From positions 3,348,001 through 3,412,000 of the forward strand of contig NZ_CP139986.1 of the NCBI RefSeq assembly GCF_034424175.1: a stretch of DNA of 64,000 nucleotides, written 5' to 3'. This document shows, piece by piece, positions 7,604-16,445 of this stretch; the stretch's first letter is position 1, and each line of letters opens with the position of its first letter. Source of the stretch: Kluyvera intermedia (GTDB lineage Bacteria > Pseudomonadota > Gammaproteobacteria > Enterobacterales > Enterobacteriaceae). Made by a program: the position numbers and the translations under genes. The notes under the pieces were generated by a model. That model did no database searches. It was not told where the DNA came from and was given only the letters and a program-made list of their open reading frames with translations.

Positions 7604-8179
7604 TCAGAACTGGAAACGCAGCCAGGCGAAGTAGACATTACCGTTGTTATAGGTTCCAGGAATGTAGGTCATCTGGAACGTTGCCGGGCCGTAGCCTATC
7701 GACGCCATCGGTAACACTACCGGTACCGGAATATAGTTCCAGTTATCACGCGCCGTTACACCCACGGTATACCCCAATCCCCAATGGAAATTATCATCCG
7801 CCAGCGGTCGCCAGGTGGCTTCCCAACCATAGCCGCCGATGGGTTCCCATTTGTTATAAGAGTCCTTAAAGGCCATCAGATAAATACCGTGCCAGTTACC
7901 TTTATCATCCCAGCGCGACACGCCGAAACCCGCCCCCCAGGGACGTTCGTTGTAACGGTCGGTTTTATCTTTGTCATAGGCAAACCGGGCATGCCAGGTA
8001 ATCGCTGGCACGTACAAATCGTAATTCTGCGGCGCTTGCCATGTTTCGGCCACATTGTCGCTCAATGTGTTGTAGCCCTCTTTTACCGTTTGTGTAAAAG
8101 AGGCATAGGCAGGTTGTACCGCACTAAGCAGTCCAACAGAAACACATACCAGGAGAATAAATTTTTTTAATTTTAACAC
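7604..8179 (-). CDS. pagP: Lipid A palmitoyltransferase PagP
   Basis: Outer-membrane beta-barrel enzyme that transfers palmitate from phospholipids to lipid A, raising resistance to cationic peptides. The 191-residue precursor has a signal peptide ending near AYA (residue 26). The catalytic residues are visible: His63 in ITWHARFAYDKDK, and Asp106-Ser107 in MAFKDSYNKWEP. The C-terminal strand ends WLRFQF with the aromatic residue needed for barrel insertion. In E. coli and Salmonella it is under PhoP control; I could not find a convincing PhoP box in the 700 bp upstream. Confidence 0.97.
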   Translation of the reverse strand: MLKLKKFILLVCVSVGLLSAVQPAYASFTQTVKEGYNTLSDNVAETWQAPQNYDLYVPAITWHARFAYDKDKTDRYNERPWGAGFGVSRWDDKGNWHGIYLMAFKDSYNKWEPIGGYGWEATWRPLADDNFHWGLGYTVGVTARDNWNYIPVPVVLPMASIGYGPATFQMTYIPGTYNNGNVYFAWLRFQF

Positions 8180-8896
8180 GATACTCTTGCCTATTAATCA
8201 TCCATTACGAATAGTCTATCAAGAGTAAACTTAATCGCACCTTAACAGCATCGAAAACAACTCTATTTTTTTTGCTTCAATAGCAAATTAGAATAATCTT
8301 AGGGCCAGCGTCAAGTAAATACCATGGGCGATGATGAATAGTTATGGCTCGCCACCGCTCACTTTATGCACTTCTGATACTTCTGCAGCACAACTCACCC
8401 AAACTAAATAAGGTTATATTTAACAAATGACATTATCCCTTATATTATTCAGGCTTTAAATAATTCCTTTACCATTTAATTTAATAGTGAACACACTGAT
8501 ATTTTCTATTTATATTATTTATGCCCCGAACACAGCAAGCATCTATTGAGCCAAAAAAACGACCGCAACGCGCGATCAAATTCGCTGTTTGTAGGGTTAT
8601 CATACGCTTTGATGACAAACTGCATCTCACAGACATTACCGCACACACCAATATCCATAGAAAAAATAACATTCCATTTACCTTAATTGTTTATTATTCC
8701 ACCACCACGCTATACTCGATGCGAGGATAATGTTCAGCTTTGTGAGAACATCGCGTAAACTGAACTATCGTTGCCTTAATCAGGCTATTTTTTGATTTTC
8801 ATCAGCTAAATCTGCCGCATTTTTCGGCACATTCCACCCCTAACTTTTTGGTGCAAATCTGCATCAACGTTTACAACTGGGCGATAGGTGTTAATA
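8180..8896. other. pagP-dcuC divergent intergenic region
   Basis: About 700 bp of AT-rich DNA between two divergent genes. It holds the FNR-like site at 8792-8805, a possible promoter (TTGTTT at 8687-8692, TATACT at 8711-8716, 18-bp spacer) and an inverted repeat GTTCAG (8732-8737) and CTGAAC (8760-8765). Short open frames of 60-70 codons on both strands around 8481-8730 have no ribosome site or recognisable product, and I do not call them. Confidence 0.5.
8792..8805 (+). promoter_or_regulatory. FNR-binding-site-like sequence upstream of dcuC
   Basis: TTGAT TTTC ATCAG matches the FNR consensus TTGATnnnnATCAA at nine of ten defined positions. It lies about 90 bp before dcuC, which in E. coli is activated by FNR under anaerobic conditions. 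Confidence 0.65.
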
Positions 8897-10267
8897 ATGT
8901 TAACGTTCTTTGAACTCCTGATTGGTGTTGTGGTTATTGTCGGCGTAGCCCGCTACATCATCAAAGGTTATTCCGCAACGGGAGTCCTTTTCGTTGGTGG
9001 CCTGTTACTGCTGATTGCCAGCGCATTGATGGGCCATAAGATTTTACCGAGCAGTGAAACCAGTACCGGTTACTCCGCAACTGATATCATCGAATATATC
9101 AAGATCCTACTGATGAGCCGTGGCGGCGACCTCGGCATGATGATCATGATGCTGTGTGGCTTTGCAGCTTATATGACGCACATTGGCGCCAATGATATGG
9201 TTGTGAAGCTGGCCTCCAAGCCGCTGAAGTTTATCAACTCACCCTATTTGTTGATGATTGCCGCTTATTTTGTAGCATGTCTGATGTCGCTGGCCGTCTC
9301 TTCCGCCACCGGCCTTGGCGTATTGTTAATGGCAACCCTGTTCCCGGTCATGGTCAACGTCGGTATCAGCCGTGGCGCCGCTGCTGCTATTTGTGCGTCA
9401 CCGGCGGCGATTATTCTATCACCAACATCCGGCGACGTTGTGTTGGCTGCTAAAGCCGCTGAAATGCCGTTAATTGATTTTGCTTTCAAGACCACCCTGC
9501 CTATTTCTATTGCCGCTATTATTGCTATGGCTATCGCCCATTTCTTCTGGCAGCGCTATCTTGATAAAAAAGAAAATATCTCTCATGAGATGTTGGACGT
9601 AAATGAAATTACCACCACCGCACCAAACTTCTATGCCATCTTGCCCTTTACGCCGATTATTGGCGTATTGATTTTCGATGGCAAATGGGGCCCGGAACTG
9701 CATATTATTGCTATTCTGGTTATCTGCATGCTGCTGGCAGCCGTGCTGGAATTCTTCCGTGGCTTTAATACTCAGAAAGTCTTTGCCGGTCTTGAAGTCG
9801 CCTATCGCGGCATGGCTGACGCCTTTGCTGGCGTGGTAATGCTGTTAGTCGCCGCGGGCGTATTCGCTCAGGGTCTGAGTACCATCGGCTTTATTAACAG
9901 CCTTATCTCTATCGCTACCTCGTTTGGTTCCGCCAGTATTATTCTGATGCTCGTACTGGTTGTGCTAACCATGCTGGCGGCAATGACCACGGGTTCTGGC
10001 AACGCGCCATTCTATGCTTTCGTCGAGATGATCCCAAAACTGGCTCACTCCTCCGGCATCAACCCAGCGTATCTCTCCATCCCAATGCTACAAGCTTCAA
10101 ACCTGGGTCGTACTATCTCCCCGGTCTCAGGTGTGGTTGTGGCGGTTGCGGGGATGGCAAAAATTTCACCGTTTGAAGTGGTTAAACGTACCTCGGTGCC
10201 CGTTATTGTCGGCCTGATTGTGGTGATTATTGCCACCGAAATTCTGGTCCCAGGCGTCGCCGCGTAA
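8897..10267 (+). CDS. dcuC: Anaerobic C4-dicarboxylate transporter DcuC
   Basis: Inner-membrane transporter that mainly exports succinate during anaerobic fermentation. The 456-residue protein matches E. coli DcuC (461) along its whole length and is hydrophobic with about a dozen membrane segments. Conserved stretches include MSRGGDLGMMIMMLCGF, SSATGLGVLLMATLFP and TTGSGNAPFYAFVEMIPK. The ATG at 8897 corresponds to the E. coli start MLTF; a GTG nine bases upstream is less likely. The FNR-like site upstream agrees with anaerobic expression. A hairpin terminator follows at 10286. Confidence 0.97.
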   Translation: MLTFFELLIGVVVIVGVARYIIKGYSATGVLFVGGLLLLIASALMGHKILPSSETSTGYSATDIIEYIKILLMSRGGDLGMMIMMLCGFAAYMTHIGANDMVVKLASKPLKFINSPYLLMIAAYFVACLMSLAVSSATGLGVLLMATLFPVMVNVGISRGAAAAICASPAAIILSPTSGDVVLAAKAAEMPLIDFAFKTTLPISIAAIIAMAIAHFFWQRYLDKKENISHEMLDVNEITTTAPNFYAILPFTPIIGVLIFDGKWGPELHIIAILVICMLLAAVLEFFRGFNTQKVFAGLEVAYRGMADAFAGVVMLLVAAGVFAQGLSTIGFINSLISIATSFGSASIILMLVLVVLTMLAAMTTGSGNAPFYAFVEMIPKLAHSSGINPAYLSIPMLQASNLGRTISPVSGVVVAVAGMAKISPFEVVKRTSVPVIVGLIVVIIATEILVPGVAA

Positions 10268-10285
10268 GTATTTCCTAGCTAAATA

Positions 10286-10314
10286 AATAAGGCGCCTGAT
10301 GGTGCCTTATTTTA
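10286..10314 (+). terminator. dcuC terminator
   Basis: The arms ATAAGGCGCC (10287-10296) and GGTGCCTTAT (10301-10310, one G-U pair) are followed by TTTTA. Confidence 0.8.
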
Positions 10315-10358
10315 TGATTTAATAACATGACAAATGATAAAAACGTGGAGTCAGGAAA

Positions 10359-11204
10359 ATGCTCAGGAAGAATATTGTGTCAGGATGCGCACTGCTGTTG
10401 TGTGCTGGTAGCCTTCATGCCGCCCCACTCACGCCGACACAATATGGTGACTTCGACCGTTATGTTCTGGCCCTCTCATGGCAAACGGGCTTTTGCCAAA
10501 GCCTGCATGACCGCAACCGCAAGGAACCACTAGAGTGTCATCGACAAACAGAGGCGAGCAATAAAGCCGATTATTTAACCGTGCACGGCTTATGGCCAAG
10601 CCTGCCGGGCTCTATCGCTTCCCGCGGCGTCGATAACAACCGCTGGATGCGTTTTGGCTGTGCCACCCGCCCTATCCCAAATATGCCCGAAGCCAAAGCT
10701 AGCCGAAAATGTGCGGCGCAAGAGACCGGGTTATCTTTGGAAATAGCCAATAAGCTCAACCAGGTCATGCCTGGCAGCGGCGGGAAAACCTGCCTGGAAC
10801 GCTACGAATATGCCAAACATGGCGTCTGCTTTGGTTTCGATCCCGATGACTATTTCGGCACGATGGTTCGCCTGAATAGTGAGATAAAACAGAGTGCACT
10901 CGGCCAGTTCCTCGCCGACAATTACGGTAAAACGGTCACCCGCGTAAGCTTTGATAATGCCGTCGCCAGCGCTTTTGGCAAAGACAACGTCAAAGCGATT
11001 AAGCTCACCTGCAACGGTAATCCGGCGTATTTGACTGAAATGCAGATAGCCATCAAAGCAGCCAGCATTAACGCACCGCTTTCCAGTGATTCGCTATTAC
11101 CACAGCCACACCCGGGCAACTGCGGTAAACAATTTGTACTGGATAAGATTGGTTACGGATCCCAGCCCCCGTTTTTCACGGGGGCCAGATCCGACTACTT
11201 CTGA
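10359..11204 (+). CDS. rna: Periplasmic ribonuclease I (RNase T2 family)
   Basis: Broad-specificity endoribonuclease that yields 2',3'-cyclic phosphate ends. The 281-residue precursor carries a signal peptide ending LHA (about residue 21). Both family active-site segments are visible: TVHGLWPSL with His76, and ERYEYAKHGVC with Glu150, Lys153 and His154. Several cysteines fit a disulfide-bonded periplasmic enzyme. In E. coli the cit genes separate rna from dcuC; here rna follows dcuC directly. Its 3' end overlaps the convergent hydrolase gene by 10 bp. Confidence 0.95.
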   Translation: MLRKNIVSGCALLLCAGSLHAAPLTPTQYGDFDRYVLALSWQTGFCQSLHDRNRKEPLECHRQTEASNKADYLTVHGLWPSLPGSIASRGVDNNRWMRFGCATRPIPNMPEAKASRKCAAQETGLSLEIANKLNQVMPGSGGKTCLERYEYAKHGVCFGFDPDDYFGTMVRLNSEIKQSALGQFLADNYGKTVTRVSFDNAVASAFGKDNVKAIKLTCNGNPAYLTEMQIAIKAASINAPLSSDSLLPQPHPGNCGKQFVLDKIGYGSQPPFFTGARSDYF

Positions 11205-12025
11205 ATAAATTCCAGCAAATCGGCATTGATCTGATGTTTGTGCGTGGTACAAATTCCGTGTGAACCGCCGTGGTAAACCTTCAGCTCAGCGTCCGGTAGG
11301 ATCTCTGCCGCCACCTTGCCGCAACTTTCAATCGGCACTATCTGGTCCTCATCGCCGTGAATCACAAGCGTTGGGATGGTCATCTTACGCAGGTCTTCAC
11401 GCAGGTCAGTTTCAGAGAACGCTTTGATACAGTCGTAAAGCGCCTTAATCGATCCCTGCAACCCCTGCTCCACAAAGCCTTCACGCACGGCTTTTGATTC
11501 CTTCGCGCCATCACGGTTATAACCGTAAAACGCCGCCGTCAGTTCGTAGAAGAACGCACCGCGATCGTTAATCACGCCGTCACGAATCCCGTCAAATACC
11601 TCAATCGGCACACCGCTCGGGTTAAAATCGGTTTTCACCATGATTGGCGTCACCGCGCCTATTAGCACCGCTTTTGCCACTCGGCTCGTGCCATGACGCC
11701 CAATATAGCGTGCCACTTCCCCCCCGCCGGTGGAGTGACCAACGTGGATTGCCTCTTTTAAATTCAGATGCGCCGTGAGTTCGGCCAGATCATCTGCATA
11801 CTGATCCATATTGTGCCCATCCCAGGGTTGAGCCGATCGTCCGTGTCCTCGTCTATCGTGGGCGATTACGCGATACCCTTTTGAACCCAGATACAACATC
11901 TGATCCTCGAATGCATCAGCCGTCAGCGGCCAACCGTGACTAAACACGATAGGTTGCCCGCTCCCCCAATCCTTGAACCAGAGGTAACTACCATCTTTCA
12001 GGGTCAGTTTATCGAAACCGCTCAT
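11195..12025 (-). CDS. Alpha/beta hydrolase, non-haem chloroperoxidase/esterase type
   Basis: A 276-residue alpha/beta hydrolase starting MSGFDKLTLKDGS, with an AGGAG ribosome site just upstream; a longer in-frame start adds 36 unrelated residues. The nucleophile elbow is GHSTGGGE (Ser98), with Asp227 in HGDEDQIVP and His256 in HGGSHGI completing a likely triad. The oxyanion region is SHGWPLTAD. This matches the cofactor-free chloroperoxidase/arylesterase group, whose members hydrolyse small esters and can form peracids; the natural substrate is unknown. It is not part of the E. coli K-12 gene order here and overlaps the 3' end of rna. Confidence 0.85.
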   Translation of the reverse strand: MSGFDKLTLKDGSYLWFKDWGSGQPIVFSHGWPLTADAFEDQMLYLGSKGYRVIAHDRRGHGRSAQPWDGHNMDQYADDLAELTAHLNLKEAIHVGHSTGGGEVARYIGRHGTSRVAKAVLIGAVTPIMVKTDFNPSGVPIEVFDGIRDGVINDRGAFFYELTAAFYGYNRDGAKESKAVREGFVEQGLQGSIKALYDCIKAFSETDLREDLRKMTIPTLVIHGDEDQIVPIESCGKVAAEILPDAELKVYHGGSHGICTTHKHQINADLLEFIQK

Positions 12026-12259
12026 ACATTCTCCTGTGCTGGAGGGACGCTGCCAGGCGCAGCTTAAAAAGAATAATCCATATTTGCTGGTTGTGATGTC
12101 TTTCGCATAAAATTCATACAGAGAATAATTCACCGTGTCTGAATGTGCGCTACATCACTTCAAACCTGACGCTGGGATCAGTATGATGGGATCAGATGAA
12201 CCCTTGCCGCTGGCGGTGAGGGTTTTCTTTTGGATAATAGAAATGACATGGAGTAGAGA

Positions 12260-12670
12260 ATGACCAGACCTGCCATCATTATTAATGAGTTCGATGCCGA
12301 GCGTATCGACCGCCTGCTTGAGCAACCTGCTTACGCAAATTCACCGGTGGCGAATGCGCTAAACGACGAGCTGGATCGTGCCCAGATGTGTGCCCCAGAG
12401 GACATGCCGCATGATGTAGTGAGTATGAATAGCCAGGTCAAATTCCGCGACCTCACAACGGGCGAGGAGCGTGTACGTACGTTGGTATTCCCAGCCAACA
12501 TGACCGATAGCGCTACCCAACTCTCAGTGATGGCTCCCGTCGGTGCGGCCCTTCTTGGCTTGCGTACCGGTAGCACGATTCACTGGGAACTGCCGGGCGG
12601 CACGTCCACCCACCTGGAAGTGCTTGAACTCCTTTACCAGCCGGAAGCCGCTGGCGAGTTCAATCGCTAA
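12260..12670 (+). CDS. rnk: Nucleoside diphosphate kinase regulator Rnk
   Basis: A 136-residue protein, the same length as E. coli Rnk, starting MTRPAIIINEFDAERIDRLL. The N-terminal part forms a short coiled-coil-like helix pair. The C-terminal part (from about residue 50) has the FKBP-like fold shared with GreA (VVSMNSQVKFRDL, PVGAALLGLRTGSTIHWELP). Rnk binds RNA polymerase near the secondary channel but lacks the acidic tip needed for transcript cleavage. It has its own terminator at 12691. Confidence 0.95.
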   Translation: MTRPAIIINEFDAERIDRLLEQPAYANSPVANALNDELDRAQMCAPEDMPHDVVSMNSQVKFRDLTTGEERVRTLVFPANMTDSATQLSVMAPVGAALLGLRTGSTIHWELPGGTSTHLEVLELLYQPEAAGEFNR

Positions 12671-12690
12671 CACCAGTAGCTGACTGATTA

Positions 12691-12714
12691 AGAGGATGCC
12701 GGGCATCCTCTTTC
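12691..12714 (+). terminator. rnk terminator
   Basis: AGAGGATGC (12691-12699) pairs with GCATCCTCT (12703-12711), followed by a short T-run. Confidence 0.8.
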
Positions 12715-12836
12715 TGCCTCCCCACCTCACGAAACTTTACAACTCTTCCCCTACCTCGACACTATTTTGCGAACTGAATGACATATTAAAAATGCATTCT
12801 GTGTTTTGATAGTTTCACAAAGACAAGGAGGAGCCT

Positions 12837-13265
12837 ATGTACAAAACAATCATTATGCCCGTTGATGTTTTTGAGATGGAGTTGAGTGACAAAGCCGTTC
12901 GCCATGCCGAGTTTATGGCGCAGCAGGATGGTATTATTCATCTTTTGCATGTGCTGCCGGCCTCGGCCAGCTATACCATGAGCCGCTTTGCGGGCGACCT
13001 GCGTCGCTTCGAAGAGCACCTACAGCAGGAAGCCGAAACCCGTCTGCAAACCATGGTGAGCCATTTCAGTATCGACCCTTCGCGTATCAAGATGCACGTT
13101 CGTTTGGGCAACGTTCGCGACGCCGTCAATGGTCTTATCGAAGAGCTGAATGCCGACATGGTGGTGATTGGTTCACGCAATCCATCAATCAGCACCCATC
13201 TGCTGGGCTCTAATGCTTCCAGCGTGATTCGTCATGCCCATATCCCAGTATTGGTCGTACGGTAG
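12837..13265 (+). CDS. uspG: Universal stress protein UspG
   Basis: A 142-residue universal stress protein (also called YbdQ/UP12). It shows the alpha/beta Usp fold with the ATP-binding pattern near the C-terminus: VVIGSRNPSISTHLLG followed by SNASSVIRHAHIPVLVV. E. coli UspG can autophosphorylate and autoadenylate and contributes to adhesion and motility control. A strong AAGGAGGAG ribosome site precedes the ATG. The gene converges with ahpF, with two hairpins between them. Confidence 0.95.
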   Translation: MYKTIIMPVDVFEMELSDKAVRHAEFMAQQDGIIHLLHVLPASASYTMSRFAGDLRRFEEHLQQEAETRLQTMVSHFSIDPSRIKMHVRLGNVRDAVNGLIEELNADMVVIGSRNPSISTHLLGSNASSVIRHAHIPVLVVR

Positions 13266-13297
13266 TCACAATCCAAAGCAAGCCTGAAAGCTGCGCG

Positions 13298-13362
13298 CCA
13301 TCAGGCAATACGCAACAGATTGCCTGATGGACACAAAAAAAGGCCACCTTTCGGTGGCCTTT
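13298..13362. terminator. Two hairpins between uspG and ahpF
   Basis: The first is a perfect 12-bp stem, CCATCAGGCAAT (13298-13309) and ATTGCCTGATGG (13319-13330), of REP-like type. The second, AGGCCACC and GGTGGCCT (about 13341-13360), has an A-run before it and Ts after it and fits a bidirectional terminator for the convergent genes. Confidence 0.8.
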
Positions 13363-13387
13363 GACATTGCAGGTATTGTCTTCTTTT

Positions 13388-14953
13388 TTATGCTGTTTTG
13401 GTGCGAATCAGATAATCAAATGCGCTCAATGACGCCTTCGCACCCTCGCCTGCGGCGATGATAATTTGTTTGTAAGGCACGGTGGTACAGTCGCCCGCCG
13501 CAAATACGCCTTTGACGTTCGTTTCACATTTCGCATCGATGATAATTTCACCCATACGATTACGTTCGATAGCGCCTTCCAGCCAGTTAGTGTTCGGCAG
13601 CAGGCCAATCTGAACAAAGATACCCGCAAGCGCAACATGATGCTCATCGCCACTCACGCGGTCACGGTACTGTAAGCCGGTGACTTTGCTGCCATCACCT
13701 TTCACTTCCGTGGTTTGCGCGTTCAGGATAATGTCGACGTTTTTCAAGCTGCGCACTTTATCCTGCAATACCTGATCGGCTTTCATTTCTGGGGCAAATT
13801 CCAGCAACGTCACGTGTTCAACCACGCCCGCCAGGTCAATCGCCGCTTCAACACCGGAGTTACCGCCGCCGATCACCGCCACGCGTTTGCCTTTAAACAG
13901 CGGGCCATCACAGTGCGGGCAGTAGGTCACGCCTTTGGTGCGATACTGATCTTCGCCCGGTACGTTCATGTTACGCCATTTAGCACCGGTAGAAATGATG
14001 ATACTGCGTGCTTTCAGCACCGCGCCGGAAGCCGTTTCAATCTGATGCAGACCACCTTCTACCGCTGCCGGAATCAGCTTTGAAGCACTCTGAGAATCAA
14101 TCACATCAACGTTATATTCATTCACGTGTGCTTTTAACGCACCCGCCAGCTTCTGGCCTTCCGTCTTCGGCACGGAGATGTAGTTCTCAATGTCGACCGT
14201 ATCCAGCACCTGGCCGCCAAAGCGTTCGCCCATCAAGCCTGTACGAATACCTTTACGTGCAGAATACACCGCAGCCGCTGCGCCGGACGGGCCGGATCCG
14301 ACGATCAGCACGTCATAGGCATCGCGTTGATTCAGTTCTTCCGCTGCGCGTTTTTCCGCACCGGTATCGACTTTCGCTACGATCTCAGTCAGCGTCATAC
14401 GCCCCTGACCAAATTCCTGACCGTTCAGGTAGACCGCCGGAACGCCCATCACGTTACGTTCCGTGATTTCGTTCTGGTAAACCCCACCGTCAATCGCGGT
14501 ATGTTTAATGCGTGGATTCAGCACCGCCATCAGGTTCAGCGCCTGCACAACATCCGGGCAGTTGTGGCATGAAAGCGAATAGTACGTTTCAAATTCAAAA
14601 TCACCGTCAAGGTCGCGAATCTGCTCAAGCAGAGACTGTGCCTCTTTTGACGGATGACCACCAGTCCACAACAGCGCCAGTACCAGCGAGGTAAACTCGT
14701 GGCCCAGCGGGGAGCCTGCAAAACGCGGCCCCTGATCAGAACCTGGATTAGTAATCAGGAACGATGGCTTACGCACTGCCAGGGTGTTGTCTTCTTTAAA
14801 GGTCACTTTATCTGACAGTTCAGCGATTTCAGCCAACAGTTCCTTGATCTCTGCCGATTTTGCGCCGTCATCCAGCGTGGCAATCAGCTCAACAGGTTTG
14901 GTCAGCTTCTCAAGGTAAGCCTTGAGCTGGGTTTTCATGTTGGTGTCGAGCAT
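13388..14953 (-). CDS. ahpF: Alkyl hydroperoxide reductase subunit F
   Basis: FAD-containing NADH:peroxiredoxin reductase that recycles AhpC. The protein has 521 residues, as in E. coli. The N-terminal tandem thioredoxin-like domain carries CHNC (Cys129 and Cys132). The thioredoxin-reductase-like part shows the FAD motif IVGSGPSGAAAA, the NADH motif VIGGGNSGVEAA and the redox pair in CPHC (near 345-348). It lies about 300 bp downstream of ahpC in the same direction, the usual ahpCF arrangement. The gap contains a REP element, which may set different transcript levels for the two genes. Confidence 0.98.
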   Translation of the reverse strand: MLDTNMKTQLKAYLEKLTKPVELIATLDDGAKSAEIKELLAEIAELSDKVTFKEDNTLAVRKPSFLITNPGSDQGPRFAGSPLGHEFTSLVLALLWTGGHPSKEAQSLLEQIRDLDGDFEFETYYSLSCHNCPDVVQALNLMAVLNPRIKHTAIDGGVYQNEITERNVMGVPAVYLNGQEFGQGRMTLTEIVAKVDTGAEKRAAEELNQRDAYDVLIVGSGPSGAAAAVYSARKGIRTGLMGERFGGQVLDTVDIENYISVPKTEGQKLAGALKAHVNEYNVDVIDSQSASKLIPAAVEGGLHQIETASGAVLKARSIIISTGAKWRNMNVPGEDQYRTKGVTYCPHCDGPLFKGKRVAVIGGGNSGVEAAIDLAGVVEHVTLLEFAPEMKADQVLQDKVRSLKNVDIILNAQTTEVKGDGSKVTGLQYRDRVSGDEHHVALAGIFVQIGLLPNTNWLEGAIERNRMGEIIIDAKCETNVKGVFAAGDCTTVPYKQIIIAAGEGAKASLSAFDYLIRTKTA

Positions 14954-15066
14954 TTTTATCTCCTGGGCTTAAAACATCATCATGCAAGCGGCCACATACG
15001 CGCTGCGTGTAAGCAACTTGCATCATGATGCTGGAATAAAACAGGCGCAGAGTTGCGCCTGTTGGA

Positions 15067-15097
15067 TGCCGGATGGCACTGCGTTTATCCGGCCTAC
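15067..15097. repeat. REP element between ahpC and ahpF
   Basis: The sequence GCCGGATGGCACTGCG continuing to ATCCGGCCTAC is a standard enterobacterial REP palindrome. It is preceded by a GC-rich hairpin (AGGCGCAGAGTTGCGCCT, near 15040-15060). The remainder of 14954-15250 shows no gene. Confidence 0.8.
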
Positions 15098-15250
15098 ATA
15101 CTGGTGCACCCATTTTAGAGGGGTGATTTCCTAAGTATTTCACATCACAGCAAGGCGGCTAGCGAGTGAATCCCCGGGAGCTTACATAAGTAAGTGACCG
15201 GGGTGAACACGCGACGCCAACGCCGCTGTGGTGCGAAAGACGACGGAAAT

Positions 15251-15814
15251 TTAAATCTTACCGACCAGGTCTAAAGATGGAGCCAGAGTCGCTTCGCCTT
15301 CTTTCCACTTAGCCGGGCAAACTTCACCTGGGTGGGAAGCAACGTACTGAGCGGCTTTAATTTTACGCAGCAGGTCAGACGCATCGCGGCCGATACCTTC
15401 AGCAGTAACTTCGATTGCCTGGATGATACCCTGTGGGTCAACAACGAAGGTTGCACGGTCAGCAAGACCTTCATCTTCACGCATGTTTTCAAAGTTACGG
15501 GTCAGGGCGCCAGTCGGGTCACCGATCATCGCATATTTGATTTTTGCGATGGTGTCAGAGCTACCGTGCCATGCTTTGTGGGTGAAGTGGGTATCGGTAG
15601 AAACAGAGTACACGTCTACGCCCAGCTTCTGCAGTTCTTCATAATGGTCTGCTACGTCGCCCAGTTCAGTTGGGCATACGAAGGTGAAGTCAGCCGGGTA
15701 GAAGAAGAAGACGCTCCAGCGACCTTCGGTATCTTTCTCGGTTACTTCGATGAACTCACCGTTTTTGAACGCCTGGTTTTTGAAAGGTTTGATTTTGGTA
15801 TTAATTAAGGACAT
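15251..15814 (-). CDS. ahpC: Alkyl hydroperoxide reductase subunit C (peroxiredoxin)
   Basis: Typical 2-Cys peroxiredoxin of 187 residues that reduces hydrogen peroxide, organic peroxides and peroxynitrite; AhpF (13388-14953) reduces it in turn. The peroxidatic cysteine is Cys47 in FTFVCPTELGD, and the resolving cysteine is in GEVCPAKW near residue 166. Length and sequence match E. coli AhpC. The E. coli gene is activated by OxyR. In E. coli dsbG lies divergently just upstream; here that gene is absent. Confidence 0.98.
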   Translation of the reverse strand: MSLINTKIKPFKNQAFKNGEFIEVTEKDTEGRWSVFFFYPADFTFVCPTELGDVADHYEELQKLGVDVYSVSTDTHFTHKAWHGSSDTIAKIKYAMIGDPTGALTRNFENMREDEGLADRATFVVDPQGIIQAIEVTAEGIGRDASDLLRKIKAAQYVASHPGEVCPAKWKEGEATLAPSLDLVGKI

Positions 15815-16445
15815 CTATACTTCCTCCGTGTTTTCGTTGAGGTCTAAGTTAACGAACTTTTCCCGATTCGACCAATGCGTTTACATTATCAAATCAATCA
15901 GCGTTACCTAACAACCGGAACAGAACAACTTTGTGAACCTATGATGGGGACAGGCACAAATTGCCCATACCCGGAGATCAATGGCCCCATGGGCCGTTAC
16001 AGCTTCTCGATTACAGCACCCAGTGTTTTAAAGGACAACACCTCAGTCATCTACCTGACCAATGGTTGTGATAGGCTATGCCATAGATACGTGATTACAT
16101 ACTGATTTTACAGAGATTTTACATGCAAAACTCTTCTTTACTGTCGTATTTTCTGTCGCGATTTGCGCAGCGTCATACGTTTCCACCTGGAAAAATGGGA
16201 AGAAGAGCCGCTAAAAACGAAAATATATAATAAGGACAAATAAAATCTGTTTTCTTTATTTATATAATTCAGAGAACAAATACATTTGCCAACCTTAACA
16301 AATAGTGGATAATTTCTTTTCTCTGCTATATATTTAGTTTAGATTGAAACTATATTTAGATTTTCGAACACATGGATTGTTTCGATGAAATATAACAAAG
16401 CGCACTATGCTGTGCACGGTAGACAAAAAATATCAAGGAGATTCA
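15815..16445. other. ahpC-ybdO divergent intergenic region
   Basis: About 630 bp without a supported gene; dsbG, found here in E. coli, is missing. The first 250 bp resemble the conserved ahpC leader and promoter. The stretch 16105-16445 is very AT-rich, typical of H-NS-bound DNA before LysR-type genes. A 76-codon open frame at 15875-16105 has no recognisable product. Confidence 0.5.

Noticed and set aside
8180..8300. PhoP box upstream of pagP
   Set aside because: TAAAC-type hexamers occur but not as a direct repeat with the required 11-bp period.
8481..8730. Short open frames on both strands between pagP and dcuC
   Set aside because: 60-70 codons, no ribosome-binding site, no recognisable family, and they overlap probable promoter DNA.
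16068..16090. ATAG/CTAT half-sites as an OxyR site upstream of ahpC
   Set aside because: Half-sites are present, but the spacing does not fit the OxyR tetramer pattern; I would not annotate it without a footprint.
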